Shown here piece after piece: positions 1 through 9,633 of a stretch of 64,000 nucleotides of DNA. The notes beneath the pieces were generated by a model, which saw only the letters and a program-made list of their open reading frames with translations, was not told the DNA's origin and did no database searches. Position numbers and translations under genes: made by a program. The stretch is from Cupriavidus sp. Its GTDB lineage: Bacteria > Pseudomonadota > Gammaproteobacteria > Burkholderiales > Burkholderiaceae. The stretch lies in contig JAPSLC010000015.1 of NCBI GenBank assembly GCA_031181345.1, positions 1 through 64,000 on the forward strand. Direction: 5' to 3'. Within the stretch, counting starts at the first letter, position 1, and every line of letters starts with the position of its first letter.

Positions 1-344
1 TCGCGATGCTGCGCAACATGTCCAACTCGCTGTTCCAGCACGAGCTGATCAAGACCACGCTGCCGAAGGCCAAGGAACTGCGCAAGGTCGTCGAGCCGCT
101 GATCACGCTGGCCAAGAAGGACACCGTCGCCAACCGCCGTCTGGCTTTCGCCCGCCTGCGCGACCGCGACATGGTGACCAAGCTGTTCAACGAACTGGGC
201 CCGCGCTACGCCACCCGTCCGGGCGGCTACACCCGCATCCTGAAGTTCGGCTTCCGTCAGGGCGACAACGCGCCGATGGCGCTGGTCGAGCTGGTCGATC
301 GTCCGGAAGTGACCGAGGCCCCGGCCGAGGAAGCTGCGGAGTAA
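1..344 (+). CDS. rplQ: 50S ribosomal protein L17 (5' end cut off by window)
   Basis: Large-subunit ribosomal protein bL17, which sits near the peptide exit tunnel. The reading frame is open from base 3 and carries the family core ([15 protein letters not shown], then [20 protein letters not shown] and the [10 protein letters not shown] segment near the end). The full protein is about 130 residues, so roughly the first 18 lie before the window, and the internal ATG at base 6 is not the start. The acidic tail (APAEEAAE) is typical of beta-proteobacterial L17. In this group rplQ is the last gene of the alpha operon (after rpoA), and the strong terminator that follows agrees with that. Confidence 0.97.
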   Translation, partial: AMLRNMSNSLFQHELIKTTLPKAKELRKVVEPLITLAKKDTVANRRLAFARLRDRDMVTKLFNELGPRYATRPGGYTRILKFGFRQGDNAPMALVELVDRPEVTEAPAEEAAE

Positions 345-415
345 GACCTTCGCCCCTCGCCAATCCAGCGCGGCGGCCGCCACGGGCGCCGCGAATTGGC
401 GAACCGCTTACAATC

Positions 416-445
416 GAGCCAGGCAATTGCCTGGCTCTTTTGTTT
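416..445 (+). terminator. Intrinsic terminator after rplQ
   Basis: A perfect 22-base palindrome (arms GAGCCAGGCAA and TTGCCTGGCTC, 416-437) is followed by TTTTGTTTG. This closes the ribosomal protein operon. A TACAAT box at 409-414, just ahead of the stem, could serve cutA, but no good -35 is visible. Confidence 0.9.
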
Positions 446-473
446 GTGGGCCGACGTCATGCAGGAGATGTCG

Positions 474-815
474 ATGGACGCATCGCAGGTACTGGTGGTG
501 ATCACCACGCTGCCGGACGAGGACAGCGCCACCGCGCTGACGCGCGCGCTGCTGGAAGCGCGGGTCGCCGCGTGCGTGAACCGTTTGCCGGCATGCGAGT
601 CGCAGTACTGGTGGCAAGGGGCGATCGAGACCGCGCGCGAATTGCCGCTGCTGATCAAGACCACGCGGGCGCGCTACGACGCCCTCGAAGCGGTCATCCG
701 CCAGCACCATCCCTATGACGTGCCAGAGATCGTCGCGCTGCCGGTCGCAGCGGGGCTGCCGGCCTATCTCGACTGGGTACGCGATCAGACCGCGGTGCCG
801 GACGGCGGCGCGTGA
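474..815 (+). CDS. cutA: CutA divalent-cation tolerance protein
   Basis: Small cytosolic trimeric protein of the CutA1 family, linked by genetics to copper tolerance; its biochemical role is unsettled. At 113 residues it is family-sized. Conserved blocks are VITTLPDEDSA (residues 9-19), the AACVNR turn (32-37), YWWQG (45-49) and HPYDVPEI (79-86). The start at 474 is chosen because AGGAG lies at 463-467 with a six-base spacer; in-frame ATGs at 462 and 468 lack such a site. It stands alone between the rplQ terminator and dsbD. A functional link to the thiol-disulfide protein DsbD downstream is possible but is only an inference from position. Confidence 0.93.
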   Translation: MDASQVLVVITTLPDEDSATALTRALLEARVAACVNRLPACESQYWWQGAIETARELPLLIKTTRARYDALEAVIRQHHPYDVPEIVALPVAAGLPAYLDWVRDQTAVPDGGA

Positions 816-868
816 GCGGGCCGCAAGACGGCACATGGAAAGACGCGGCAGAACGCGGCCGCATCGTG

Positions 869-907
869 CAACGACATAGCGCAACCACATAGCGCAACGA
901 CATAACG
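869..907. repeat. Three tandem copies of a 13-bp unit upstream of dsbD
   Basis: The unit CAACGACATAGCG occurs at 869-881, 882-894 (one change) and 895-907 (one change), ending about 10 bases before the dsbD ribosome-binding site. It lies in the cutA-dsbD spacer and does not code for anything visible. Confidence 0.85.
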
Positions 908-929
908 AATAACAGGCAGGAAACCGACG

Positions 930-2906
930 ATGGGCAGCAGCTTGGGGTCGATGGACAGGGTCACGGGGCAGGGCGCGCAACGCGGGCGAGGTTGGCGAGG
1001 CTTGCAAGCGCTGGCCGCGATCGCACTCGCGATGCTGGCGGCCTGGCTGTGCCTCGGCGCCGGCATGGCCCGCGCCGCCGACCAGGACGACTTCCTGCCG
1101 CCCGAGCAGGCCTTCCGCTTCGCCGCTCGCGCCATCGACGCGCGCACCGTCGAGGTCCGCTTCGATGTCGCGCCCGGGTACTACATGTACCGCGAACGCT
1201 TCGCCTTCGCCGCGCAACCGGCGCAGGTGAAGTTGGGCGCCCCGGATCTGCCGGCCGGCAAGGTCAAGTTTGACGAGACCTTCGGCAAGGAGATGGAGAC
1301 CTACCGCGATACGGTGACGATTCGCGTGCCGGTCGAGTCGGCGCCCGCCGACGGCAAATGGACGCTGGTGGTGACCTCGCAGGGCTGCGCCGACAAGGGC
1401 CTGTGCTATCCACCGATGGAGAGCATCTACGAGGTCGGCGGCGCCGGCATCGGCGCGCTGCTCGGCGGCCGCTCCAACGCGACGTCAACCAGTGCGACGC
1501 CAAGCAACGCGACATCAACCATCGCCGCCGCGCCGCTGCCCGCCGGCACCGAAAGCCGGACCACCGCGGCACAAGCCGATACCGGCAAGGCCATCGACGA
1601 CAGCGGCCACATCGCCGCGACGCTCGCCGGGGGCCAGTTGCTGACCATCGTCGCGCTGTTCTTCGGCCTCGGCCTGCTGCTGACCTTCACCCCCTGCGTG
1701 CTGCCGATGGTGCCGATCCTGTCGTCGATCGTGGTCGGCGAACATCTGCATCGCGGCCGCGCCTTCGTCGTCTCGCTCGCCTATGTGCTTGGCATGGCGG
1801 TCGTCTACACCGCGGTGGGCATCGCCGCCGGGCTGATCGGCGAAGGGCTGGCGGCGACGCTGCAGCAGCCGTGGGTGCTGTCGCTGTTCGCCGTGCTGAT
1901 GGTGGCGCTCGCCTTGTCGATGTTCGGCCTCTATGAACTGCAGCTGCCTCAACGCTGGCAGACGCGCCTGGCCGATTCCGCCAATCGCCGCCCTGGCGGG
2001 CAGATCGCAGGCGCCGCGGCGATGGGCGCGATCTCGGCGCTGATCGTCGGCCCTTGCGTGACCGCGCCGCTGGCCGGCGCCCTGGCCTATATCGCGCAGA
2101 GCGGCGATGCGTGGACCGGCGGCACCGCGCTGTTCGCGATGGCGATCGGCATGGGCGTGCCGCTGCTGCTGGTCGGCGTCGGCGCCGGCAATCTGCTGCC
2201 GCGCGCGGGCCGCTGGATGGAGGCGACCAAGCGCGTATTTGGCTTCCTGCTGCTCGGCGTCGCGCTATGGATGGTCGGACCGGTGCTGCCGGCCTGGCTG
2301 TCGATGCTGGGCTGGGCGACGCTGCTGCTGGTCGGCGCGGTGTTTCTGCGCGCGTTCGATGGCCTGGGCGCGGAGCCGCATCCGGTCGCACGTCTTGGCA
2401 AGGGCCTCGGCGTGCTGTCCGCGCTGGCCGGCGCGATCCTGCTGGTCGGCCTGGCCTCGGGCAGCCGCAATCCGCTGCAGCCGCTGTCGCATCTGGTGGC
2501 CGGCGCCCGCGACGGTGCGCCGGCGGCCGAGGCGGTGCGCTTCGAGCGGGTGCGCTCGGTGGCCGAGCTCGATGCCCGCATCGCGCAGGCCAGCGCCGCG
2601 GGCAAGCCGGTGCTGCTGGACTTCTATGCGGACTGGTGCGTCAGCTGCAAGGAGATGGAGCGCTTCACCTTCAGCGATCCGCGCGTGCAGGCGCGGCTGG
2701 CCGGTGTGGTGATGCTGCAGGCCGACGTGACCGCCAACAACGCCGACGACAAGGCGCTGCTGAAGCGCTTCGGACTGTTCGGTCCGCCGGGCATCATCCT
2801 GTTCGGCGACGACGGGCGCGAGCTGCCGGTGCGCGTGATCGGCTATCAGGCGGCCGGACGGTTCCTGGCAAGCCTGGAGCGCGCGTTCGGTCCGGTGGGC
2901 GCCTGA
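930..2906 (+). CDS. dsbD: Thiol:disulfide interchange protein DsbD
   Basis: Inner-membrane protein that carries electrons from cytosolic thioredoxin to periplasmic partners such as DsbC and the cytochrome c maturation thioredoxins. The 658 residues show the full three-part plan: a signal peptide to about residue 49 (ARA), a periplasmic alpha domain with Cys153 and Cys159, a multi-span core with the redox cysteines Cys256 (TFTPCVLPM) and Cys376 (VGPCVTAP), and a C-terminal thioredoxin domain with the CVSC active site at 570-573. The start has AGGAAA at 918-923. A Ser/Thr/Ala-rich linker (about 182-225) joins the alpha domain to the core. It can supply reductant for haem attachment to the c-type cytochromes encoded further on (cytochrome c4, cytochrome c1). 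Confidence 0.96.
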   Translation: MGSSLGSMDRVTGQGAQRGRGWRGLQALAAIALAMLAAWLCLGAGMARAADQDDFLPPEQAFRFAARAIDARTVEVRFDVAPGYYMYRERFAFAAQPAQVKLGAPDLPAGKVKFDETFGKEMETYRDTVTIRVPVESAPADGKWTLVVTSQGCADKGLCYPPMESIYEVGGAGIGALLGGRSNATSTSATPSNATSTIAAAPLPAGTESRTTAAQADTGKAIDDSGHIAATLAGGQLLTIVALFFGLGLLLTFTPCVLPMVPILSSIVVGEHLHRGRAFVVSLAYVLGMAVVYTAVGIAAGLIGEGLAATLQQPWVLSLFAVLMVALALSMFGLYELQLPQRWQTRLADSANRRPGGQIAGAAAMGAISALIVGPCVTAPLAGALAYIAQSGDAWTGGTALFAMAIGMGVPLLLVGVGAGNLLPRAGRWMEATKRVFGFLLLGVALWMVGPVLPAWLSMLGWATLLLVGAVFLRAFDGLGAEPHPVARLGKGLGVLSALAGAILLVGLASGSRNPLQPLSHLVAGARDGAPAAEAVRFERVRSVAELDARIAQASAAGKPVLLDFYADWCVSCKEMERFTFSDPRVQARLAGVVMLQADVTANNADDKALLKRFGLFGPPGIILFGDDGRELPVRVIGYQAAGRFLASLERAFGPVGA

Positions 2907-2935
2907 CGCCAACCCGGCAAGACCTGCAGAGCAAT

Positions 2936-2956
2936 CGCCGGTGCCGTCCACCGGCG
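2936..2956. terminator. GC hairpin between convergent dsbD and corA-like gene
   Basis: Inverted repeat CGCCGGTG / CACCGGCG with a five-base loop, sitting between two converging genes. There is no U-tract on either strand, so it is only a candidate for transcript-end formation. Confidence 0.35.
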
Positions 2957-2989
2957 CTGCATCACTCCCGCTGCATCATTCGCGCCGAA

Positions 2990-4273
2990 TCACTCACGCC
3001 ACAGCCAGCGCCCGACCGCCCACATCGCCGCGATTCCCACCACGACCGCGCCCATCAGCGAGATCGACCACCAGAAGCCGCTGGGCTCCTGCAGCCACGG
3101 CATGCGCTCGAAGTTCATGCCGAAGACGCCGGTGATCAGCGTCAGCGGCATGAACAGCGCGGTGATCATCGTCAGCATCCGCATGGTGCGGTTGGTCCGG
3201 TGCGCGACCGCCGAGAAGTGGATCTGCACCGCGGATTCGATCGAATCCTCGAGCCGCCGCGCATGCGCCAGCACGCGCAGGACGTGTTCCATCACGTCGT
3301 TGATGCGCACCAGCAGCACCTCGTCGCGGTCGTTGGCGATGCCGCCGGCCGGGTCGCTGTAGGTGTTGTCGAGCAGGCTGTCGCGGAACTCCTGCAGCGC
3401 GTCGCGCTGTTCCTCGCACAGATGTTCCAGCCGGCGCAGCTGGATGCGCGCATCGAGCAGGCCCTCCCAGCTGGAAAAGCCGCTGCGCGCATTGAGCAGC
3501 GCGCGCTGCCAGCGGTCGAGCTGGCGCGTCAGCGGCGCGCGCAGTTCGAGATAGCGGTCGACCATCGCGTTCAGCAGCCGCAGCATCAGGTCCTCCGGAC
3601 GCGTCGGCGGGCGGATGCCGTGCACCAGCGCCGTGCCGCCGTTCTGCCGGAGTTCGGGCCGCGGCGCGCGCGTCAGCTCGAGCAGCCGCTGGCGGACCTG
3701 CTCGATCGTGCGCGACTGTCCGGGCCGCACCGTGGCCAGCACGTGGTCGAACACGAAGAAGGCCACCGGCTGCGTGTCGATGCGCGCCAGCGCGGGTAGG
3801 AAGCCAGGCGGATGGCGGCGCGGCTTTGCTGCTGCGGCCGATGTGCCAGCCGAGGCCGTTGCGGCCCCCGTAGCGGGTGTACCCGCTGTCGCCGCCGCTC
3901 CCGCCGCAACTTGCGCGCCGCTGCCGTTCGCCTTGGCGACAGCCGGTGCGGGCCCCTCGCTTCCCGCCTCGGCAATCAGCCGGCTGGTCTCGAACGTCAG
4001 CTTGCGGAAGATCACCATGTCGTAGGCATGCGTCGTGTCGAAGAACGACGGATGCGCGGCATTGGTGGCATCGGCCAGATGCAGGTCCAGCACCGGCGCG
4101 CCGGTCAGCGTCTGCAGCTGGTCGCGCCACGCCGCGGCCGCGGCGCTGACCTCGGCGAGGGTGCAATCGACCCAGACGAAGCGCGGCGCGGCCTGTTCGG
4201 CGAGAAAGGCGCGCGCGGCCTCGAGCGAGTCGAGCGGGTGGACCTGGCTGGCGGAAAACCCGAGCAGCTGCAT
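2990..4273 (-). CDS. CorA-family divalent metal transporter
   Basis: Inner-membrane Mg2+/Co2+ (possibly Zn2+) channel of the CorA/ZntB superfamily. At 427 residues it has the cytosolic alpha/beta domain, the long helical stalk and two C-terminal membrane helices; the signature GMN lies at 385-387 (GVFGMNFE) and is followed by a final hydrophobic segment and the basic-acidic tail WRE. A low-complexity Ala/Gly/Thr-rich insert of about 50 residues (roughly 128-180) interrupts the N-terminal domain. It starts 10 bases downstream of the hemB stop and probably shares its transcript. Ion specificity cannot be read from the sequence. Confidence 0.88.
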   Translation of the reverse strand: MQLLGFSASQVHPLDSLEAARAFLAEQAAPRFVWVDCTLAEVSAAAAAWRDQLQTLTGAPVLDLHLADATNAAHPSFFDTTHAYDMVIFRKLTFETSRLIAEAGSEGPAPAVAKANGSGAQVAAGAAATAGTPATGAATASAGTSAAAAKPRRHPPGFLPALARIDTQPVAFFVFDHVLATVRPGQSRTIEQVRQRLLELTRAPRPELRQNGGTALVHGIRPPTRPEDLMLRLLNAMVDRYLELRAPLTRQLDRWQRALLNARSGFSSWEGLLDARIQLRRLEHLCEEQRDALQEFRDSLLDNTYSDPAGGIANDRDEVLLVRINDVMEHVLRVLAHARRLEDSIESAVQIHFSAVAHRTNRTMRMLTMITALFMPLTLITGVFGMNFERMPWLQEPSGFWWSISLMGAVVVGIAAMWAVGRWLWRE

Positions 4274-4283
4274 GCGCGACGGA

Positions 4284-5291
<1,008 letters not shown>

Positions 5292-5435
5292 TCAGGGGAC
5301 GGCGGAGCGGTGCGGCCCACGACACCCGGGGCGATCACGGCGTCACGGCGAACGGACCGGATGTGGCAGGGGCTTGGCCTGCCGGGCGGCAGCGTCCCGC
5401 GTCCAATAAAAAACTAAACTTTTGTGCGTGCCCGC

Positions 5436-5441
5436 TATCAT
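5436..5441 (+). promoter_or_regulatory. -10 box for the hemB-engB small RNA
   Basis: TATCAT six bases before the base (5448) at which the predicted RNA structure begins. The region 17 bases upstream (ACTAAA) is a poor -35, so the promoter call rests on the -10 and on the structural start. Confidence 0.45.
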
Positions 5442-5447
5442 ACTCGC

Positions 5448-5564
5448 GGACCCTTTGCGTTGCGCCGCGTGCGTGGCGTGAGGTCCCCCGCTACTCCTCC
5501 CTGAGCGGGTACCCGCCTCGCGGCGGGAATATTCCCCCCCGTTGCTTGCAGCGGGGTTTTTTTT
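5448..5564 (+). ncRNA. Candidate small RNA with a C/U-rich loop and intrinsic terminator
   Basis: No open frame of note lies here, yet the plus strand folds into four consecutive hairpins: GGACC (5448-5452) with GGTCC (5482-5486), enclosing a smaller CGCC/GGCG stem; CCCGCT (5487-5492) with AGCGGG (5504-5509), whose loop ACTCCTCCCTG could pair with Shine-Dalgarno sequences; CCCGCC (5512-5517) with GGCGGG (5522-5527); and a terminator stem CCCCGTTGC / GCAGCGGGG (5537-5556) followed by eight T. The neighbours hemB and engB are both on the minus strand, so this terminator serves neither of them. I do not recognise a known RNA family. Confidence 0.6.
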
Positions 5565-5574
5565 GCACGCTCGC

Positions 5575-6321
5575 TCAAGAAGGGGTGCCGTCGCTGCCGG
5601 GCTCGTCGCCGCGAGCTGCGTCGCCGGGCGCTGCGCCGCCGGTCTGCGGCGCTGCATCGGCCGCGGTCGCCGCACCGGCAGGCTGGGCCTCCGGCAGCCC
5701 GAGCCATCCGGCGATATGGCGCTGCGCCTCCTCGATGCCGCGGCGCTTCAGGCTCGAGAACAGCTGCGCGGTCAGCAAGGGCGGATCCTGCAGCTGCGCC
5801 GCATAGTCGGCCAGCACGCGGCGCGTCTCGCGCAGCGCCAGCGCGTTCTCACTGCTGGTCAGCTTGTCGGCCTTGGTCAACAGCACATGGATCGGCTTGC
5901 CGGTGGGCAGGAACCACTCGACCATCTGGCAATCGAGGTCGGTGAAGGGCCGGCGCGCATCCATCATGATCACCAGCCCGGCCAACTGCTGCCGGGCCTG
6001 CACATAGTCGCTCAGCAGCGATTGCCAGTGGTATTTGGCCGAGCCGGAGACCTGCGCATAGCCGTAGCCCGGCAGGTCGACCAGGAAGGCCAGCGGATCG
6101 GGCGCCTTGACCGGCGCCACCGCGAAGAAGTTGATGTGCTGCGTGCGGCCGGGCGTCTTCGACGAGAACGCCAGCCGCTTCTGGTTGCACAGCACGTTGA
6201 TGGCGGTCGACTTGCCCGCATTGGACCGTCCCGCAAAGGCGACCTCGGGCACGGCGGTGGCCGGCAGGTCGCGCAGATGATTGACGGTGGTGAAGAAGCG
6301 GGCCTGGTGTAGAAGGGACAT
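5575..6321 (-). CDS. engB: Ribosome biogenesis GTPase EngB (YsxC/YihA)
   Basis: Circularly simple TRAFAC GTPase needed for late 50S subunit assembly and, in several bacteria, for cell division. With the start at 6321 it has 248 residues: G1 GRSNAGKST at 31-39, a G2 threonine near [11 protein letters not shown] (57-67), G3 DLPGYG at 82-87 and G4 LTKADK at 149-154. An upstream in-frame ATG at 6363 would add 14 residues without family support. A Gly/Ala/Asp-rich tail of about 45 residues follows the GTPase fold. The gene is divergent from the cytochrome c4 gene. Confidence 0.93.
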   Translation of the reverse strand: MSLLHQARFFTTVNHLRDLPATAVPEVAFAGRSNAGKSTAINVLCNQKRLAFSSKTPGRTQHINFFAVAPVKAPDPLAFLVDLPGYGYAQVSGSAKYHWQSLLSDYVQARQQLAGLVIMMDARRPFTDLDCQMVEWFLPTGKPIHVLLTKADKLTSSENALALRETRRVLADYAAQLQDPPLLTAQLFSSLKRRGIEEAQRHIAGWLGLPEAQPAGAATAADAAPQTGGAAPGDAARGDEPGSDGTPS

Positions 6322-6385
6322 GAGGAGAGGCAGGGTCGGGGAGCCCGCGCGGGAGTGCGCCAAGCGTCTATCCGAGAAGCGATTT

Positions 6386-6395
6386 ATTGTACAAT
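6386..6395. promoter_or_regulatory. Palindromic TACAAT box between engB and cytochrome c4
   Basis: ATTGTACAAT is a perfect palindrome and yields the -10-like hexamer TACAAT on both strands. It could start engB leftwards (about 60 bases of leader) and the cytochrome gene rightwards (about 200 bases of leader). It might instead be a repressor half-site pair. Confidence 0.45.
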
Positions 6396-6454
6396 ACCGC
6401 GGTTAACGGCCTCCCGGCCGGGTGGCGTTCGACGTTCTTTTGGCCTCGTTGGCC

Positions 6455-6514
6455 GCCGGCATGATCTGAAAATGCCGGCCGGCAGTGGTCTGCCAACGGG
6501 TCTGTCCCGTCTTT
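6455..6514 (+). promoter_or_regulatory. Structured leader of the cytochrome c4 gene
   Basis: Three hairpins in a row on the sense strand: GCCGGCAT / ATGCCGGC (6455-6462 and 6472-6479), GGCAG / CTGCC (6481-6494) and ACGGG / CCCGT (6496-6510). The last is followed by CTTTTC, so it resembles a weak attenuator about 90 bases before the start codon. Confidence 0.35.
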
Positions 6515-6599
6515 TCGCCCCAATGCGCGTCCTCACCGCAGGCCGGAGGCTGACCGGCACGCGATAGCGAATTCAAAACAATTCAGACAAGGTGTGCGA

Positions 6600-7259
6600 A
6601 TGAATGGCATTGCGAAACTTGTGGCTGTCGTAGCACTGGCCTTGCCGGCAACGGCCTTCACGGGTCTGGCCTCGGCCGCCGAGCAAGCCGCCGCCAAGGC
6701 GGACCCGGCCAAGGGCGAGACCCTCTACACGCAGGGCGCACCGGATCGCAATGTTCCCGCCTGTCTGAGCTGCCACGGCGCCAACGGCAACAGCGGCGCC
6801 GCGGTCAATCCGAAGCTGGCCGCGCAACATCCCGAATACGCCCACAAGCAGCTGGCCGACTTCAAGGCCAAGGTCCGCAACAACCCGATCATGACGCCGA
6901 TCGCGGCGCAGCTGACAGATCAGGAAATGCGCGACGTCGGCGCCTATCTGGCTCGCCAGACGCAGAAGCCGGCCTCGGCGAAGAACAAGGACACCATCGA
7001 GCTGGGCCAGAAGATCTATCGCGCCGGCATCGCCAACAAGGGGGTGCCCGCCTGCGCGGCCTGCCACGGCCCGGCCGGCGCCGGCATCCCGGCGCAGTAT
7101 CCGCGCATCGGCGGCCAGTTCTCCGAGTACACCGAGGCCCAGCTGGTCGCCTTCCGCCAGGGCGGCCGCAAGAACAACGCGGTGATGACCGAGGTCGCGG
7201 CGCGGATGTCCGATGCCGAGATCAAGGCGGTGGCCGACTACGTCGCCGGCCTGCGCTAA
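6600..7259 (+). CDS. Periplasmic di-haem cytochrome c4
   Basis: Soluble or loosely membrane-bound electron carrier, commonly passing electrons from the bc1 complex to terminal oxidases. The 219 residues begin with a signal peptide (cleavage after SASA-like LASA, about residue 26), then two similar class I cytochrome c domains: CLSCH at 55-59 with Met98 as likely sixth ligand (NPIMTP), and CAACH at 152-156 with Met196 (NAVMTE). The ATG at 6600 has AAGG at 6589-6592; a GTG at 6594 is less likely. It lies directly ahead of resB/ccsB, which make the machinery for its haem attachment, but a terminator separates them. Confidence 0.93.
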   Translation: MNGIAKLVAVVALALPATAFTGLASAAEQAAAKADPAKGETLYTQGAPDRNVPACLSCHGANGNSGAAVNPKLAAQHPEYAHKQLADFKAKVRNNPIMTPIAAQLTDQEMRDVGAYLARQTQKPASAKNKDTIELGQKIYRAGIANKGVPACAACHGPAGAGIPAQYPRIGGQFSEYTEAQLVAFRQGGRKNNAVMTEVAARMSDAEIKAVADYVAGLR

Positions 7260-7336
7260 GCCCGCCGGTACCCCCGGGCCGGCCGGCCCCCGCCGGCGCG
7301 GCGCGGGGGCGCAACCAAACCAGCCGGCGATGATCG

Positions 7337-7378
7337 AAGAGGGTGGCCTGCGTCAGCGAGCCTCCCTCTTTGTTTTTT
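7337..7378 (+). terminator. Intrinsic terminator after cytochrome c4
   Basis: Stem AAGAGGGTGGC (7337-7347) with GCCTCCCTCTT (7360-7370) and a run TTTGTTTTTT. It separates the cytochrome transcript from resB, or allows partial read-through. Confidence 0.85.
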
Positions 7379-7406
7379 GCGCCCCGCGCCTCCTGCCTTT
7401 GCTGCC

Positions 7407-9623
7407 ATGCCGATCGCTTCCACTTCGGGCCTGCGCCTGAAGACCCCCCACCGCCTGCTGCGCGATACCGTCGAGCTGGTCTCGTCGATGCGCTTTGCGA
7501 TCGCGCTGCTGTCGGTAATTTCGATCGCCAGCGTGATCGGCACCGTGCTCAAGCAGAATGAGCCGTACGCGAACTACGTGAACCAGTTCGGACCGTTCTG
7601 GGCCGAGCTGTTCCACGCGTTGTCGCTGCAGAAGGTCTACGGCTCGTGGTGGTTCCTGCTGATCCTGGCCTTCCTGGTGGTGTCCACCTCGCTGTGCCTG
7701 GTCCGCAATGCGCCGAAGATGGTGGCCGACATGCGCTCGTGGAAGGACCATGTGCGCGAGCGCAGCCTGCGCGCCTTCCATCACCGCGTCGAATTCGAGG
7801 CGGCGCCCTCGCGCGCCGGCGCGGTGCAACGCCTGGGCGCGTTGCTGGCCAACCGCGGCTATCGCGTGCGCCAGGTCGAGCACGACGGCGCCACGCTGCT
7901 GGCGGCCAAGGCCGGCGCGGCCAACAAGCTCGGCTATATCCTCGCGCACGCGGCGATCGTGGTGATCTGCATCGGCGGCCTGCTCGATGGCGACATGCTG
8001 ATCCGCGCGCAGATGTGGTTCGGCGGCAAGACGCCGATCAGCGGCAATGCGGTGATCAACGAGATCCCGCCGCAGCACCGGCTCTCCAGCAGCAATCCGG
8101 GCTTTCGCGGCAACGCCTTCGTACCCGAGGGCGCCACCGTGTCGACCGCGATCCTGAACGTCGCCGACGGGGCGCTGGTGCAGGACCTGCCGTTCACGCT
8201 GACGCTGAAGAAATTCATCATCGAGCATTACTCGACCGGCATGCCCAAGCTGTTCGCCTCCGACGTGGTCGTCACCGACCGCGCGACCGGCAAGCAGACC
8301 AGCGCCACCATCAAGGTCAACGAACCGCTGATCGTCGACGGCATCGCGATCTACCAGTCCAGCTTCGAGGACGGCGGCTCCCGCCTCAAGTTCGTCGGCT
8401 ATCCGATGCAGGGCAGCTCGGCGAAGACCTTCCCGTTCGCCGGCACGGTCGGCAACAGCGCGCCGCTCAAGGGCACCGGCAGCGCCGTCGATGCCGAAGG
8501 GCTGGCGGTCGAGTTCAGCGACTTCCGGCTGATGAACATCGAGAACGTCACCGATGCCTCGGGCAAGACCGACGTACGCGGCGTGGCCACGCGCTCGCTG
8601 AACGAGCGCATCGAGGCGCGCCTGGGCTCGGCCGCCAATCCCGAGCGCGAGAAACAGTTGCGCAATGTCGGCCCGTCGGTGCAGTACAAGCTGCGCGACC
8701 GCAACGGCCAGGCCCGCGAATTCCACAACTACATGGTGCCGGTCCAGCTCGACGGCCAGTCGGTGTTTCTCGCCGGCACGCGCGATGCGCCGAGCGAGCC
8801 GTTCCGCTATCTGCGCATTCCGGCCGACGAGCAGGGCAGCGTGGCCGACTGGATGCGGCTGCGCGCGGCGCTGCAGGACAGCGCGCTGCGTGGCGAGGCC
8901 GCGCGCCGCTTCGCGCTGGCTTCGATGCCGGGCGACGACAAGGCCGAGGTGCGCGCGCAATTGGCCGAAAGCGCGCGGCGCGCGCTCGATCTGTTCGCCG
9001 GCGCGGCGCGGCACGATGCCGATGCGCCGCCGGGCGGCTTCGCCGCGATCGCGGCCTTCCTCGAGCGCTCGGTGCCGCAAACCGAGCAGCAGAAGGCGGC
9101 CGACGTGCTGCTGAAGATCCTGAACGGCTCGATGTGGGAGCTGTGGCAGCTCGCGCGCGAACGCGCCGACCTGCCGGTGGTCGCCAACAGCGCGCAGAGC
9201 GGCGCCTTCCTGCAGCAGGCGATCAACGCGCTGTCGGACAGTTTCTTCTACGCGGCGCCGGTATTCCTGCAGCTGGACGACTTCCAGGAGGTCAAGGCCA
9301 GCGTGTTCCAGATGACCCGTGCGCCTGGCAAGAACATCGTGTATCTTGGCTGCCTGCTGCTGGTGCTGGGCGTGTTCGCGATGCTCTATATCCGCGAGCG
9401 CCGCGTGTGGGTCTGGGTGAAGGACGTCAATTCGGACGCAAAGCCTGACGCGGAGCCGAACCACGGCGCGCAACGCGCCGCCGGCAGCCACGCGCTGATG
9501 GCAATGTCGACCCAGCGGCGCACCCTGGACTTCGAGAAGGAATTCGCCGCGCTGCGCGAGGACGTGCAGCGTGCCGCGGCGGCAGCGCAGGACGCGCCGC
9601 CAGCGGCGCCGGCGACACGGTAG
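7407..9623 (+). CDS. resB: Cytochrome c biogenesis protein ResB (Ccs1), system II
   Basis: Membrane component of the ResB-CcsB haem lyase that exports haem and attaches it to CXXCH apocytochromes. From the ATG at 7407 it has 738 residues. Visible are the N-terminal family block (SSMRFAIALLSVISIASVIG with the helix after it), three N-terminal membrane helices, a large periplasmic domain, and a last helix near residue 640 (GCLLLVLGVFAMLYIRERR). The long insert of about 200 residues (sequence AQLAESARRALDLFAGAARH and around) before the last helix is usual for beta-proteobacterial ResB. The gene is followed 10 bases later by ccsB; the two proteins act as one unit. Confidence 0.94.
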   Translation: MPIASTSGLRLKTPHRLLRDTVELVSSMRFAIALLSVISIASVIGTVLKQNEPYANYVNQFGPFWAELFHALSLQKVYGSWWFLLILAFLVVSTSLCLVRNAPKMVADMRSWKDHVRERSLRAFHHRVEFEAAPSRAGAVQRLGALLANRGYRVRQVEHDGATLLAAKAGAANKLGYILAHAAIVVICIGGLLDGDMLIRAQMWFGGKTPISGNAVINEIPPQHRLSSSNPGFRGNAFVPEGATVSTAILNVADGALVQDLPFTLTLKKFIIEHYSTGMPKLFASDVVVTDRATGKQTSATIKVNEPLIVDGIAIYQSSFEDGGSRLKFVGYPMQGSSAKTFPFAGTVGNSAPLKGTGSAVDAEGLAVEFSDFRLMNIENVTDASGKTDVRGVATRSLNERIEARLGSAANPEREKQLRNVGPSVQYKLRDRNGQAREFHNYMVPVQLDGQSVFLAGTRDAPSEPFRYLRIPADEQGSVADWMRLRAALQDSALRGEAARRFALASMPGDDKAEVRAQLAESARRALDLFAGAARHDADAPPGGFAAIAAFLERSVPQTEQQKAADVLLKILNGSMWELWQLARERADLPVVANSAQSGAFLQQAINALSDSFFYAAPVFLQLDDFQEVKASVFQMTRAPGKNIVYLGCLLLVLGVFAMLYIRERRVWVWVKDVNSDAKPDAEPNHGAQRAAGSHALMAMSTQRRTLDFEKEFAALREDVQRAAAAAQDAPPAAPATR

Positions 9624-9633
9624 GGATTTCGTC

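Noticed and set aside
5448..5564. 4.5S (SRP) RNA or 6S RNA between hemB and engB
   Set aside because: The conserved SRP tetraloop region (GGAAGCAGCC type) is absent, and the fold is a string of small hairpins rather than the long 6S rod with a central bubble.
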